The notes beneath the pieces are model-generated. The model saw nothing but the letters and a program-made list of their open reading frames with translations, did not search any database and was not told the DNA's origin. A DNA stretch of 64,000 nt from Neofusicoccum parvum (taxonomy: Eukaryota > Ascomycota > Dothideomycetes > Botryosphaeriales > Botryosphaeriaceae). Position 1 is the stretch's first letter; each line of letters starts with the position of its first letter. The stretch is taken from NCBI GenBank assembly GCA_020912385.1, contig CP087212.1, forward strand, positions 310,001 to 374,000. Reading direction: 5' to 3'. Made by a program: the position numbers and the translations under genes. This document shows positions 44,430-55,406 of the stretch, piece by piece.

Positions 44430-46888
44430 TTACCATGTAATGTCCTCAAAGGCCGTCCTCAGTACTTCGGTCCTTGTCTTCTGCATCTCTGGCGCTCCGC
44501 TTCCAACGTGATCCAATATTTCAATCACCTTGCGGATATCGTGCTTCGCAGCCACAAGTAACTGCTCTTCAATCGGTGCCTTGGTTTGCCGTTGGAAAGG
44601 CGATTCCGGCTGCTGCTGTATGACGAGAAGGCGTGCCATCATGAGCTGCGAAAAAAAAAAAAAGAATGTTAGCATGCTGAATGTGTCTGATTTAGAGATG
44701 ATTCATACCGCTTCTTCGAATGCTCGGTGTTGAAACACCCACCACACTCCCGCATCTATCCTGAGGAATTCCCAAAGATCAAAGAACGCGCCAAGGGCTT
44801 GTCTCGCCGACTCCAGTGCCCCACGAACATCGCATTTTACACCACATGGCTCGTTTTCGTCTGCCAGCAAGAGCATGACGCAGTGGTGGTAATTACTGCG
44901 GAAAAACAGCGTTTGCTTTGTGAGTCGTTGGTTCGAAGCCACAAACTCCTCGTTGATTTCGCCTGACATGCTAGCTGGAATGCTGGCGTATAGAGACCGG
45001 AAAGAAGTGAGAAGGTTACTCTTCTCACGTGGGGAGTTCGTTAGTGGTCGGCTCAGTGACCTTGGTATGCATACGTTGCGTTGTACCAGGTTTGCAAGCC
45101 GCCACATGGTTCGAATGTACTCTCGGTCTGCCACTTCATGTGGGAGGAGGCTGGTCGGTGGAGGTGCTATGTTGCTTATCCTCATGGGATTGGGAAGAGC
45201 TTCTGGTGTGTTCCTCAAGTTGCTTGCGGGCTCGTGTTCGCCTTCGGGATCATCCGTCAGAGACTCTACGTGCACATCCGAGATGGTAGCCGTGGGCGGA
45301 AGCTTCAACAAGACCGTAAGGAAAGTGTCCTGGAACAATACCGCTTGCCACACCTTCCGTCGTTGTTGCTTCTCCAGTGCTGAAGCCCGGGGCACGATGA
45401 GCTCCGGGTCTCGGTTAAGCCCCATTGCATAAGCTTGGCGCATGAGAACTCCTCCAAAAGACCATGCGTCCGACGCGTGGTTGTTGTTCATGAGGAAGTA
45501 ATTGATCAGAACCATGGCCTGGATCGTCCGGAGAGATATGCGGCTGAGGTATCCCGATATTCGTAGAGCCTGGTGGGCGGCCGACACGTAGAATTCAGCG
45601 ATTTGGGCGCGCTCTTGAGGATCATTCATCTGGATGAACTGCGTGCCCATAGCATATATGACGAAGTGCAAAGCCAGCAACGCAGAGTCTGCCTGGCATT
45701 TCTCCTCATGCGGCAAGGACCAGAACCGCTCGTAGTCAGCGTCGAACTTTCCTCGATGGATCATGGGATAGACAGGGTCGACAGCCTCGAAGTACTGGGC
45801 CACGAGGATGTCGGCTTGTTCCCTGCGAGGCAGTACGCCAATGACCTCGGCGAGACCTCCGCGGCATGTCCTGTTGAGGCTTGGTCAGTTCTGCCGGCTT
45901 GGGTCGATCTGATCGCAGACGAAAGTGAGGGAAGCACAGTACCAGTAGTTGGAAAAAGGATGTTCAGAGCCCAGACCAAAGACGAGAGACGGGGTGTGTT
46001 TAGTGTACGGGACATTGGACAAGAGCTGATGGACTGATGAAGAGGTCGAGGAAGTAGACTGGCTGCGATACTGTTGCGGCCGAGGACAACCCTGATGCTC
46101 ATGCAGTTCGGTCAGCTCCAGCAGGTCATTTGCCGGATGGTGGGCATATATCCAGAATCCGTAATCGTGATGCATGACGGCCTCGAAGGAGCGAAGCGTG
46201 TAAGGAAATAGGAAATGGGAGAGCGGCCGGCTCGATTGATGCTTGGGACCACGATGAGCACGTGATATCTTGAGGGCACTGACGAACGACGGCGCACGAA
46301 GGAAAATGCCGAAGCAGCACAAAGTGAGGCAGGCTTACCTCGGACGACGAGGGTGTCACAACACCCAACTGGGCCTGTTCCATGGCCTTCTTGCGGGCTT
46401 TGCTGGTGGCGCGGCCGCCATTGCGCCTGGGAGAGGGATGTTAGCCGGCGAGTCGTGAGCCGAATACCAAGCCTCGCGGTGGGGAGCCCTACTCGGCGGA
46501 TGCGATGAGATTGGCGACCTCAGAGTAGCGGCACTCGGATTGGCGCTTGATGCACGCCAGGCACTGCGGGCGCCCGCGGTCGCACTGGAGGCCGTCAGCA
46601 CGCGGTCGTGGCAGGTCGGGGCGGACGCACCTTGGTCTTGCGCTCGACGCAGCAGTCGCAGCTCAGCGTCGGCTTGTTGCGCTTCTGCCGCTTCTTCGAC
46701 GGGCCGTCCTGCGACGCGCCGGGCGGCGGGTCGTCCGGCAGCGGCGACGACTGCGACACGCTGCGCTCGTAGGCGGGCTGCTGGTCCGCTCCGCCCTGGG
46801 GGTTGCTGCGGTCCATTCCCGCGGGCGGCGGAGGCGAGAAGGCAGCGGGAAGGGCGGCGGGTTGGGCCGCATCCGCCGACGTGGCCAT
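44430..46888 (-). CDS. Zn2Cys6 transcription factor with fungal-specific regulatory domain
   Basis: Six exons (46888-46631, 46584-46493, 46426-46339, 46268-45943, 45870-44709, 44645-44430) join in phase to 713 residues. The binuclear cluster is C77-x2-C80-x6-C87-x6-C94-x2-C97-x6-C104, a perfect match, split by intron 1 directly before C87. A basic linker (GPSKKRQKRNKP) precedes it. The Fungal_trans middle region spans about 245-520 (YFEAVDPVYPMIHRGKFDADY; LRTIQAMVLINYFLMNNNHASDAWSFGGVLMRQAYAMGLNRD). Such proteins are nuclear activators of catabolic or secondary-metabolic genes; the target is unknown. The last intron has a 13-T tract before its acceptor. Exon 4 starts after AAG (46269) by best fit; GAG at 46174 is an alternative. 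Confidence 0.9.
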
Positions 46889-48452
46889 GGCTCCTGTCAC
46901 CGTGAGGATCTCCGCTCACGCTGCATGGGTGTGAGACTCTGGAGCTTCTGCGCAGGCGGGCCCGCCCGGGAATAAAAGCAAGAGGCAGCGGACGCAGCTG
47001 AGCGGTGCGGAGAATCGGACGCCACAGGCTGCAGCGCCCTAGGAGCCCGTCTTTAAGCATCGAGACCTCCCGACGCGCCGCCCCGCCCGTCATTGGCCAC
47101 CGGTGCCACTTCTGCGCCACAAAGGATCGGATCGGCTGGTGCTGCTGCATGCAGGACTAGCTCCGCCGCGACGGATCGTGGCAATCTTTCGCGCGAGAGA
47201 CACCGCGAACATGCCATCCGCAGCGGACAGGCCAAGAGCGCAGAGCCGGCGTGGTGCGCGCCTTTTTCGCAGCACCAGCGCCGGCAGCCTGGGAAATTAG
47301 CGTGCCGCAGGTGACGCCCGAGCCCGCGCAAGGCGCAGTCCCGCGCCAGTCGGCCGTAGCTGCACTGCTCAACACCACCCGCTGAGACACTGCATGAATG
47401 CGGCCGTCTGCGCTCTCAGATCTGGCTGACTCGCTCGCCGTCGAGTGCGAACTGACCGCTGCTACGCGCGTACATGCGAGCATTGATGCCCCGACGTCAC
47501 CGCCGTGTGCGATATTTTCGCTTCGTCTCCGTTTCTTGACTCCCAAGCCGCCCTAGCTGCCACTCCTATACGACTGCGCCGGCATCGAAAATTTTCCCTG
47601 CGACGCAAAGCCACTCTACTTTTCAAATCTTCATCCCTTTCGCAAAAGAGGAAAGAGTTACCCCGCCGGCGAATCTGCCACGGCCGAGAATATCTCCGTG
47701 GCGCGCTCTCCAGCCTCCTGCGGCCCTTTGAAGGGACTGTCGAATGACTTGGTCCGTCTGGTGATCCTCTTGGCCTGAAACCTCGAGTGTTTTTCCGCGG
47801 TTTTTCTCAGCCTGGGCTCCTGAATGGCGGTTGAGCTTGTCGTGAATAGGTCCGAACAGCATTGGCAGGCAACTGAATCGCCGGTACTATACGTTGAATT
47901 TGGCTTTGGAGCAGAGTTTCGGCTTGTGGACGTCAACATGAACTAACATGCACTTACAGCGGCTGTCAAGAGCCGGCAATGCTTCTTTTGAAGGGTCGTC
48001 CTCGGTAAGCTGTCGTCACGACGAAGTCAAAGCATCCGTCCAGAGGCGAAAGCGTCTTCATCACAACGGGCCCGTCCATCACCCTGCGTCGTTTACATAG
48101 GAGCATGCCCGTTTCAATGAATTCTGTGGTAAGTCATAGGAGGAGCTGCAGGAGCATGCGTTCCAGGGCTCCTCGCGGCAGGCAGGGGCCGTAATCGATA
48201 AGGTTTGCGCTATTCCCTGGCGGGATCACGCGCGTCATCTCGGAGCTCCAGACTCCTCCGGTCCCGGGTCTGCGTTCATCATCAACACCCATACACCAGC
48301 TTCTCTTCGTCTCATCATTTTCACCGCAGCTGCAGCCCGGCTGCCAGGATCCATTCTCGGCGTCCCTCCACATCGGCTTTCGAGCCAGTCACACCTACAG
48401 CTCTTTTGCCCGGAGCCTGGAGCTCCAACACAGCCATCCACAGCTAGCAGCC
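46889..48452. other. Divergent promoter region, no gene seen
   Basis: 1.56 kb between the Zn2Cys6 gene and the thioesterase gene. GC-rich; the frames here look like shadows of base composition. Confidence 0.5.
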
Positions 48453-49421
48453 ATGCGCGCCACCATTCTCTCCGCCGTCCTTCCTCTCATCTCGTCTTCC
48501 ACTGCCTTCCCGGCGACGACCTCCGATCCCCTCCCGCTCGTAATATGGCACGGCCTCGGCGATAATTACCTGGCCGAGGGCCTGCAGGAGGTCGGCGAGC
48601 TGGCCGAGAAGGTCAACCCAGGCACCTTCGTCTACAACGTCCGCCTCGACAACGATGCCGGCAGCGACCGCACCGCCACGTTCCTCGGCAACGTGACCGT
48701 CCAGCTAGCCCAGGTCTGCGAAGACCTTGCATCGCACCCCATCCTGTCGACCGCGCCTGCCATCAACGCGCTCGGCTTCTCCCAGGGCGGCCAATTTCTG
48801 CGCGGCTACATCGAGCGCTGCAACTCACCCCCGGTGCGCAACCTCGTCACATTCGGCAGCCAGCACAACGGCATCGCGAAGTTCCAGGCGTGCGGCCCGA
48901 CCGACTGGCTCTGCAAGGGCGCCATGGGCCTGCTGCGCAGCAGCGCCTGGAGCTCCTTCGTCCAGAACCGCGTCGTCCCGGCGCAGTACTACCGCGAGGT
49001 GAATGAGACGACCGGGCTCGGCTCGGACAACTATCTCGAGCACTCCAATTTCCTGGCCGATATCAACAACGAGCGCGAGCTCAAGAATCAGACGTACAAG
49101 AAGAACCTGGCCAGCTTGGAGAAGTTTGTCATGTTCGTCTTCACTGAGGACACGACGGTCATCCCGAAGGAGACGGGCTGGTTTGCGGAGGTCAATGCGA
49201 CCTCGGAGGAGGTCACGAAAATCCAGGACAGGAAAATATACAAGGAGGACTGGATTGGGCTGAAGAAGCTGGACGAGAAGGGCGCGCTCATTTTCAAGAA
49301 CATCACGGGAGAGCACATGCACTTGGCTGAAGACGTCTTGGAGGATACGTTCAGGGAGTACTTTGGCCCTGCAAAGAAGAAGTCGATTTTCCAGGAAGTG
49401 CTGGGGGATTGGGAGCTGTAG
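48453..49421 (+). CDS. PPT1: Palmitoyl-protein thioesterase
   Basis: Intronless, 322 residues. An N-terminal signal peptide (residues 1-19) is followed by LPLVIWHGLGDNYLAEGL, the first strand and oxyanion region. The nucleophile elbow is G-F-S-Q-G with Ser110, and the catalytic Asp/His region is FTEDTTVIPKETGWF and GEHMHLAEDVLEDTFREYF. Sequence order and length match animal PPT1, the lysosomal enzyme that removes palmitate from cysteine; in fungi it should act in the vacuole. Several N-glycosylation sites (NVT, NET, NQT, NAT, NIT) agree with passage through the secretory path. Confidence 0.95.
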   Translation: MRATILSAVLPLISSSTAFPATTSDPLPLVIWHGLGDNYLAEGLQEVGELAEKVNPGTFVYNVRLDNDAGSDRTATFLGNVTVQLAQVCEDLASHPILSTAPAINALGFSQGGQFLRGYIERCNSPPVRNLVTFGSQHNGIAKFQACGPTDWLCKGAMGLLRSSAWSSFVQNRVVPAQYYREVNETTGLGSDNYLEHSNFLADINNERELKNQTYKKNLASLEKFVMFVFTEDTTVIPKETGWFAEVNATSEEVTKIQDRKIYKEDWIGLKKLDEKGALIFKNITGEHMHLAEDVLEDTFREYFGPAKKKSIFQEVLGDWEL

Positions 49422-50083
49422 AAGCGGTAGTCTAGATTATCAAGCAAACACTTCTTCAAGCCGAGTCTTCTCCGAGCGCCAGCCACCAGCATGGGCAGCT
49501 GCAGGGGAAGTATGCATCTAGGCGCCAGTAGGAATCGCATTCGATAAGCACTACGCACTGCATATGGCCTGGTGAAATTGGAGGATTCCTCCAAATTGGA
49601 GAATTCCCCCGGATCGGGTGTCGACTTACCCGGAAGTGCATTCAACTCACCAACCAGGTTTTCCCGTCAGGACCCGGTGTCATGGCAGCCATCTGCTCCG
49701 CTGCGTTTAAATACGATTACGATCTTGCATGGATTGGAGCATCTGCCCTGCAGCTCGGTCAAGGATGGTGGGCTATGACGCTTTTACCTCGGCAGCTGTG
49801 CGGCAGCGTCAGATCGACGAGTGTGGGGTTCGGGAGTGACGAACGCCGCATCCTCTCCACGCCCGTCTTTCCTTACCGCCGAGGGTAGTATTATTTAATC
49901 GTTCTCTACTAATCAATTGCTTTGCGAGCTACTCATATATCACCCCGAACGCCTCCCCGGCCTCCCATCGCTCTCACGAGCTCCTCGCACACCTACCACC
50001 AACCCAGACCCCACCCCCACCACACCCACGCACCGAGCTCTCCCTCCCGCGCCCAGGCAAACCCACACCCCAACACCACCACC
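49422..50083. other. Intergenic
   Basis: Holds a near-perfect palindrome at 49578-49594 (8-bp arms, TTGGAGGA / TCCTCCAA, one central base). No gene seen. Confidence 0.45.
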
Positions 50084-51218
50084 ATGCCCACCGCCATCTC
50101 GATCCGCAAAGTCGACGGCAAGCCCGGCGCGGTGTACTACCCACTCGACAAGATCACAGTCACCACGCCGACGCCGTCCGCCACACAAGTCACGATCCGC
50201 ATCTCGGCGGCGGCGCTCAACCACCGCGACCTGTTCATCCGGCAGCACCTGTACCCAGGCACGACATTCGGGGTGCCGCTGCTGGCCGACGGCACGGGCA
50301 CGGTCGTCGCGGCGGGCAGCGCGCCCGCGGCGCAGGCCTGGCTGGGGCGGCGCGTCGTGCTCAACCCCGGCACGGGCTGGACGGCCGCGCCCGACGGGCC
50401 CGAGGACCCGCGCGGCTACGCCATCCTCGGCGGCACGAAGGCCAACCCCGTCGGCACGCTGTGCGAGGAGGTCACGGTCGAGGCCGGCGAGGTCGAGGAG
50501 GCCCCGCCCCATCTGAGCGCCGTCGAGGCCGCTGCGTTCCCGTTGACCGGGCTGACGGCGTGGAGGGCCGTGGTGTCGAAGAGTGGGAATGCCGCGCCCG
50601 GCAGGAACATACTGGTTACGGGGATTGGCGGCGGGGTGGCGCTGATGGCGTTGGTGTTTGCGACCGCGAAGGGCGCGAGGGTGTTTGTGAGCAGTGGGAG
50701 CGATGAGAAGATTGAGAAGGCGAAGCAGTTGGGGGCCGCCGGTGGGGTGAATTATAAGGAGGAGGGCTGGGAGAAGAAACTGCAGGGGTTGATTGGCAAT
50801 GGGAGGCTGGACGCGATTATTGATGGTGCGGGTGGGGATGTGGTGGAGAAGGGCGCGAAGCTGCTGAAGGTGAGTTTCGTCCTACGAGTGTGGGGGAGGA
50901 ACGGTTGCTGACAATTAGCAGGCTGGCGGCGTCATCGTGTCCTACGGCATGACCCTCGGCCCTAAGATGCCCTTCCTCATGACTGCGGTCCTGAAGAACA
51001 TTGAGCTCAAGGGCTCGACAATGGGCTCGCGTCTGGAGTTCAAGCAGATGGTCGAGTTTGTCAACCAGAAGAAGCTGAAGCCCGTCGTCTCGCGCGTGGT
51101 GTCTGGAATCGACAATATCGAGGGTATTGATGGGCTGTTTGAGGATATGAAGAAGGGAAGTCAGTTCGGGAAGCTGGTCATCGAGGTTTCTAAAGAGGGG
51201 GAGTCCAGTAAGTTGTGA
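50084..51218 (+). CDS. Zinc-binding-type alcohol dehydrogenase / quinone oxidoreductase (MDR family)
   Basis: Two exons (50084-50869, 50922-51218) over a 52 bp intron (GTGAGT donor, TTAGCAG acceptor) give 360 residues. The GroES-like N-terminal domain includes ALNHRDLFIRQHLYPG and PLLADGTGTVVAAG. The Rossmann part has VTGIGGGVALMALVFATAKGARVFVSSGS (NADP-type AxxGxxG variant) and DAIIDGAGGDVV. The catalytic-zinc Cys/His ligands of true alcohol dehydrogenases are absent, which points to the quinone reductase-like MDR branch using NAD(P)H. Cytosolic; substrate unknown. The first 400 nt use C-ending codons and the next 350 nt G-ending codons. The ATG is in ACCACCATGCCC. Confidence 0.88.
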
Positions 51219-51331
51219 ATATGAATGTGAGGACTATGCACATAGGCTTATGAAGGATGATAGAATGAAATAAATGAAGGAACATGGCCCCATATCTGTC
51301 TTTGTTCGATGCTGGTAGCTACATCTAGAAT

Positions 51332-53098
51332 TTATGGAAGTAAATTCCGATACCAGCGCTTCCCGCCCAGCTTCCCGTCCGCTTTCACGTTCCTTGCAGG
51401 TCCCATGCTTTCAAATGGATGCTGGCCCAATGGCTCATGCGGCAGTCCCACCGCCCTACTCACACTCTCTGCCACCACATCCAATACTGTCAATTGAGGG
51501 TTGACCCTCACTGTGACATCTACAACGTAATATTTCTTCCCTGCGTTGATGTACTCCCTGACCTCCACGCCTACGATCTCTCTTTCCATTTCCACTTCTT
51601 CCCCGGGCTGCGACTCCAATCGCGCACCACGATCAAACAAGCTAACCTTTTCGTTGACCCACTCTTGCACATCGAACGCGATCCCAAAGTTTGTAGTCGA
51701 TCCGATCATAACGGCGAATTTGGAGCCATCTGTGATCCGTTCAAAGACGAGCACAGTAGCCAACTGCGCCACACCTTTCCCAAGCTGGAAGATAGAAGGC
51801 ACGATACTCGGAATCCACTCTCGGTCTTTAAACATGAGCATGGCGACCTTCGAATGGTGACCCATCGTCTGCAGCAGCCTGTATCCCTGATCCAAACTCG
51901 GTCCCCTTCGCAGTTGGATCACATGCTCCGGGTACACGCTGGCCTCGAGGCTGGCGGCGGCGTTGTTCTGACGCACGTACAAAGTCGTGAGGTTGCCGAG
52001 GCTTTTGAGAGATGGGAGCTTATCGGCTTTGATTCGAGCATAGTGCCAGTGGTAATTATCATCGGCAGGATTTCCGTCATCTGCGCTCCCCAGACGCTTG
52101 AGGAATATGGCCAGGAAGCCGGAGTAACCCAGCGTGACCGCGGGACAGTTAAGGGCGGCAACGTAGATATCACCCTCGAAGCGCGTGAGGTGCAGCGAGA
52201 TCTGAAGACCCTTGTTGGTCTTAGAGAAGGGCAGGCGGCGTTGCCAGTCGCAGTAGGGCATGAAGCGGTCTGAGTCGGCAAAATGTTTGGGAGATGTGGC
52301 AAGGAGCCCATGCAGAGAATCATCATTCTTCCTGCCCTCTTTTTTGGCGGGGATCCGCCAGGCGAAAATGGATTCATCGTCTGAGTCTTGCATGATCTGC
52401 TCTTCCAGACGCACAAACGCCTTTTCACCACCTTCGCCATACAGCATAGGCATGTTGACGTTGAAGAGTCCCATTAGACAGTAAGCCTCGTCTTCGGTTC
52501 TCGAAGTTTCCCTGGTAGCCGCCCACGACATTCTCTTTGCCACGCTAATGGAGTTCAAGTCTTTTGTGCCATCCAGAACGCCAGCGTCAATTCTTGTGAT
52601 ATTTGCCAGAATTCTTTTCAAACTTTTCTTCGTACCCAGAATTTTCCAACCCCGCGAGAAGAAGATCATATTTCTTGGCGCAACGAGCTCTTGCAGAGTC
52701 CAGCCCCTCTTGAACCACTCGCTATTCTTGAATTCGTTATCACCATCGACGCTCGGTGTAATATTGTCGGGTACATCGGAGAGGTACGCATAGCAGACTT
52801 CGGCCTCCTGATACCAATAATACATGGAGTTGATGGCTTCAGATAGTTCTGCGCTGCTGCTCTTGTCAATGCAGCAGGTGTCGACCCATACGTAGTCGAG
52901 ACGATCCTGAATCGCCTGCTTGCATGAGAAATCTATTTTCTGAAATCCAGCTTTGGTTTTCGCAGCGGTCCGATCCTTAGTGAGATTTTCTAGAGTAACC
53001 TCTTCACTCGTCCATCGATGTGAGAGAATGGCGTATTTTTTGACGTGGCAGTGGGCCACCTGCTCAAGGTCAACCTGTTCTGTGTCGATGAGCCGCAT
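51332..53098 (-). CDS. HET-domain (heterokaryon incompatibility) protein
   Basis: Intronless, 588 residues, ATG at 53098. The HET domain fills about residues 20-210 with its three blocks: KYAILSHRW (21-29), DYVWVDTCCIDKSSSAELSEAINSMYYWY (68-96) and EWFKRGWTLQELVAPRN (127-143). An EDEAYCLMGLFNVNMPMLYGEG segment follows, also typical. The remaining about 370 residues carry no recognised repeat (no WD, ankyrin or NACHT). HET domains act as cell-death effectors in vegetative incompatibility when activated by partner recognition, and bear distant similarity to TIR domains. It is divergent from the LITAF-like gene 325 bp away. Confidence 0.93.
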   Translation of the reverse strand: MRLIDTEQVDLEQVAHCHVKKYAILSHRWTSEEVTLENLTKDRTAAKTKAGFQKIDFSCKQAIQDRLDYVWVDTCCIDKSSSAELSEAINSMYYWYQEAEVCYAYLSDVPDNITPSVDGDNEFKNSEWFKRGWTLQELVAPRNMIFFSRGWKILGTKKSLKRILANITRIDAGVLDGTKDLNSISVAKRMSWAATRETSRTEDEAYCLMGLFNVNMPMLYGEGGEKAFVRLEEQIMQDSDDESIFAWRIPAKKEGRKNDDSLHGLLATSPKHFADSDRFMPYCDWQRRLPFSKTNKGLQISLHLTRFEGDIYVAALNCPAVTLGYSGFLAIFLKRLGSADDGNPADDNYHWHYARIKADKLPSLKSLGNLTTLYVRQNNAAASLEASVYPEHVIQLRRGPSLDQGYRLLQTMGHHSKVAMLMFKDREWIPSIVPSIFQLGKGVAQLATVLVFERITDGSKFAVMIGSTTNFGIAFDVQEWVNEKVSLFDRGARLESQPGEEVEMEREIVGVEVREYINAGKKYYVVDVTVRVNPQLTVLDVVAESVSRAVGLPHEPLGQHPFESMGPARNVKADGKLGGKRWYRNLLP

Positions 53099-53422
53099 GT
53101 CAAGAAGTTGAAGGAAGATACCGTTGCGATTGAGGTGGGTGGAGGGCTAAAAACTGTTTATTTCCCTGCTGCCTTGGCTGGCTATGTGACACAGTTTATG
53201 ACCTTGGCAGAATCACCCGGAGTGTGCAGATCATCGGCCGATGTAGGCTGTTACAGGAATGTAAGCTCGCCTGCCTAAATTTGGAGGTTACGCAACCATC
53301 TCACGAGGACGGGGGCTGTGTTTCATGCGAGGGGCAATGAATAATGGTTGGACTTTAAAAAGAGTGCTATTGCCATCCTGGAGACACTCCACAAGTGCTT
53401 GATCCAGCCTTTCAACAAAATC
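53099..53422. promoter_or_regulatory. Divergent promoter of HET and LITAF-like genes
   Basis: 324 bp between two divergent starts. No specific motif recognised. Confidence 0.35.
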
Positions 53423-54386
53423 ATGGTCATGGCTGAATCTTCTGATGCTCATTCTCACGATAGTCGTGAGCCTCTCTCAGTCGCAAATCATGACAAAGCC
53501 CTTCCAAACAGTACGTCTAGTTTAATTTTGAGATTTCGCGTACAAATTGTCTCATGTCAGTTGGAGAGTTGATCCGAGTAGGAGTTGCGCAATTAATAGT
53601 CGCACTTCTGAGTCCGACCAGATGATTGAGCTCCTGACGGGTTACTGCTCTATTGTTTTGATTTTCTCATCGGACATTTTTACTCACAAAATAAACCGTA
53701 GTCGCCCTAGATTCCAATGACAAAATCGAAGCTATCGATAGCACTTTGGGCAGGCCACAGAAATACGACACTCCTCTTGAGCCGACGCATGGAATCACCG
53801 GATCTGACCGTGCTGTCTTCGGGGCGCATGAGCCAACCCAAGTCGAGAATATGTCTTACTCGTACGTACCCGTATTGTATGCCATCATCTTCTATGAACC
53901 CGAATTAACCCAGGGCCAACACAGCCGTCCCAATGCCTCTGCCAAGGGGCAGATGCAGGGTAGTGCAACCAATTACGTAGTGCCGCTTGAAAAACTCCGA
54001 CAAACGCCAGATTGGATCGACTGCCCGTACTGCCACAGACGGCAGCAAACGAAGGTGGAGCACAATGGGTCCAGCGCAACTGGGTGAGCAATGTACTCCT
54101 TTTCCCCGCATCTAATGGGTAGGATTTCTGATGCGCGCTGCTCTACCTTAGCGTGGCCGAGCTCGTCTTCTGTCTACTCTGCTGTTTGCCTTGTATCCCT
54201 TGCTTGTGCCACATGTACGAGGATACCGACCATATCTGCACTGGGTCCGGATGTGGGAGAAGGGTCGCACACAAACCGCACGACGGCACTATGCAAGCAT
54301 GCATGCCCGATGCAACGCCGATGTACGTCCCGTCTCGGTACACTCCAATGAATGAAGCAGAGAAGCAAAGGTTGGAGAATTCCTGA
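53423..54386 (+). CDS. LITAF-like zinc-ribbon membrane protein
   Basis: Three exons (53423-53510, 53702-54083, 54152-54386) close in phase and give 234 residues; a second ATG two codons on could also start it. After a hydrophilic N-terminus the LITAF module runs from about residue 133: first knuckle C137-x2-C140, a hydrophobic stretch AELVFCLLCCLPCIPCLC (159-176), then the second knuckle HIC186-x4-C191-G. LITAF domains insert monotopically into the cytosolic face of endosomal membranes with a zinc ion held by the two knuckles. The second knuckle has four residues between its cysteines where two are usual, and the hydrophobic part is unusually Cys-rich. In fungi the role is unknown. Confidence 0.75.
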
Positions 54387-54800
54387 TAGGTCGCAACGTT
54401 CCGTATTCCGAACGGTTTCTTCAGGCCACTACGCAATCAGTGGGCATGAGAGAGGTAAATTATGGGAGTTGAGGTCTAAATTCATAATTGCAGTAATTCA
54501 AAACCTGGTTCGTGATATGGTGTTAATACTCTTAAGGGGTGAACTCTCAACGCTGGGGATCCATGTTGAGGGTATCTCTATCACAGTTCCCCGTAGACAC
54601 ACGCACCTTAACGAGAACTATTTAGCCCCACCCTGCAGGCTCACCTTATTTTAGCCACCTTCCTATCTTTTTCGCTTCTTATCTTGCTTCTGTTTTTACT
54701 CCAGTTCCTCACATGAAGAATTCCAGGGTTGAACCCGCACAGCGTTGAATCTCACCAGCCACCTCACCCTCACCGCCCCTCCAACACTCCTCGGCCCACC
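54387..54800. other. Intergenic, no gene seen
   Basis: 3' region of the LITAF-like gene; nothing recognised. Confidence 0.45.
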
Positions 54801-55320
54801 TGACACGCAAAGCCTGGTACATCTAGCGCGAACACACCTACAACCAACCACCAATCCCCCACCTCCACGACCCCACCACGGAAGCCCATGACATCCCCTA
54901 CGAGCACTCCGCCCTCATCATATTCCCCCTCCCCTACGCTACCGCCCTAAACCCCACCATCCGCGACGCCATCCTGCTTCTGCATGTGCCCCAACGCCAC
55001 CATCATTACGTCCACCATGATCTCTCACCTCCTCAACCGTACCGGGGGCGAGGGCCAGGCGCTTTGGAGAAGCGTTTCCGGGGTTGGAGAAGATGATGGA
55101 TACGGGATTTAAAGATGATCGGGGAGGGCTTGGTGGCCGTTCTGGTGGCACATGTGCTTGGAGAGAGAGCGCGGACGTGGAGGCGGCGACAAATTTCGTT
55201 TCTTCATTGTCCATTGGACTTTTGGAGGCCGTTATCTATTGGGTATGGTTGCAGAGTCGATCAAGTCTTCGGGTACAGTCTACGCGCGCTGTGGTAGAAA
55301 GAAGGGAGGTATGAAAAGAA
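54801..55320 (+). pseudogene. Possible decayed gene
   Basis: Protein-like segments lie in different frames on the plus strand: EHTYNQPPIPHLHDP and DIPYEHSALIIFPLPYATAL (about 54823-54960), cut by TAG at 54819 and TGA at 55096, then DKFRFFIVHWTFGGRYLLGM (about 55187-55246) in another frame. Base usage runs C-rich then G-rich along the strand, as in the intact genes of this window. I do not recognise the family. It could be chance. Confidence 0.25.
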
Positions 55321-55406
55321 GAATGGCAAATGTGAAGCAAAGTGACAGTGACATTTCATGGGCCGCTGTGAGTGTGCCACGAGCTGCTTGAATCCAGCTG
55401 CTTTCT

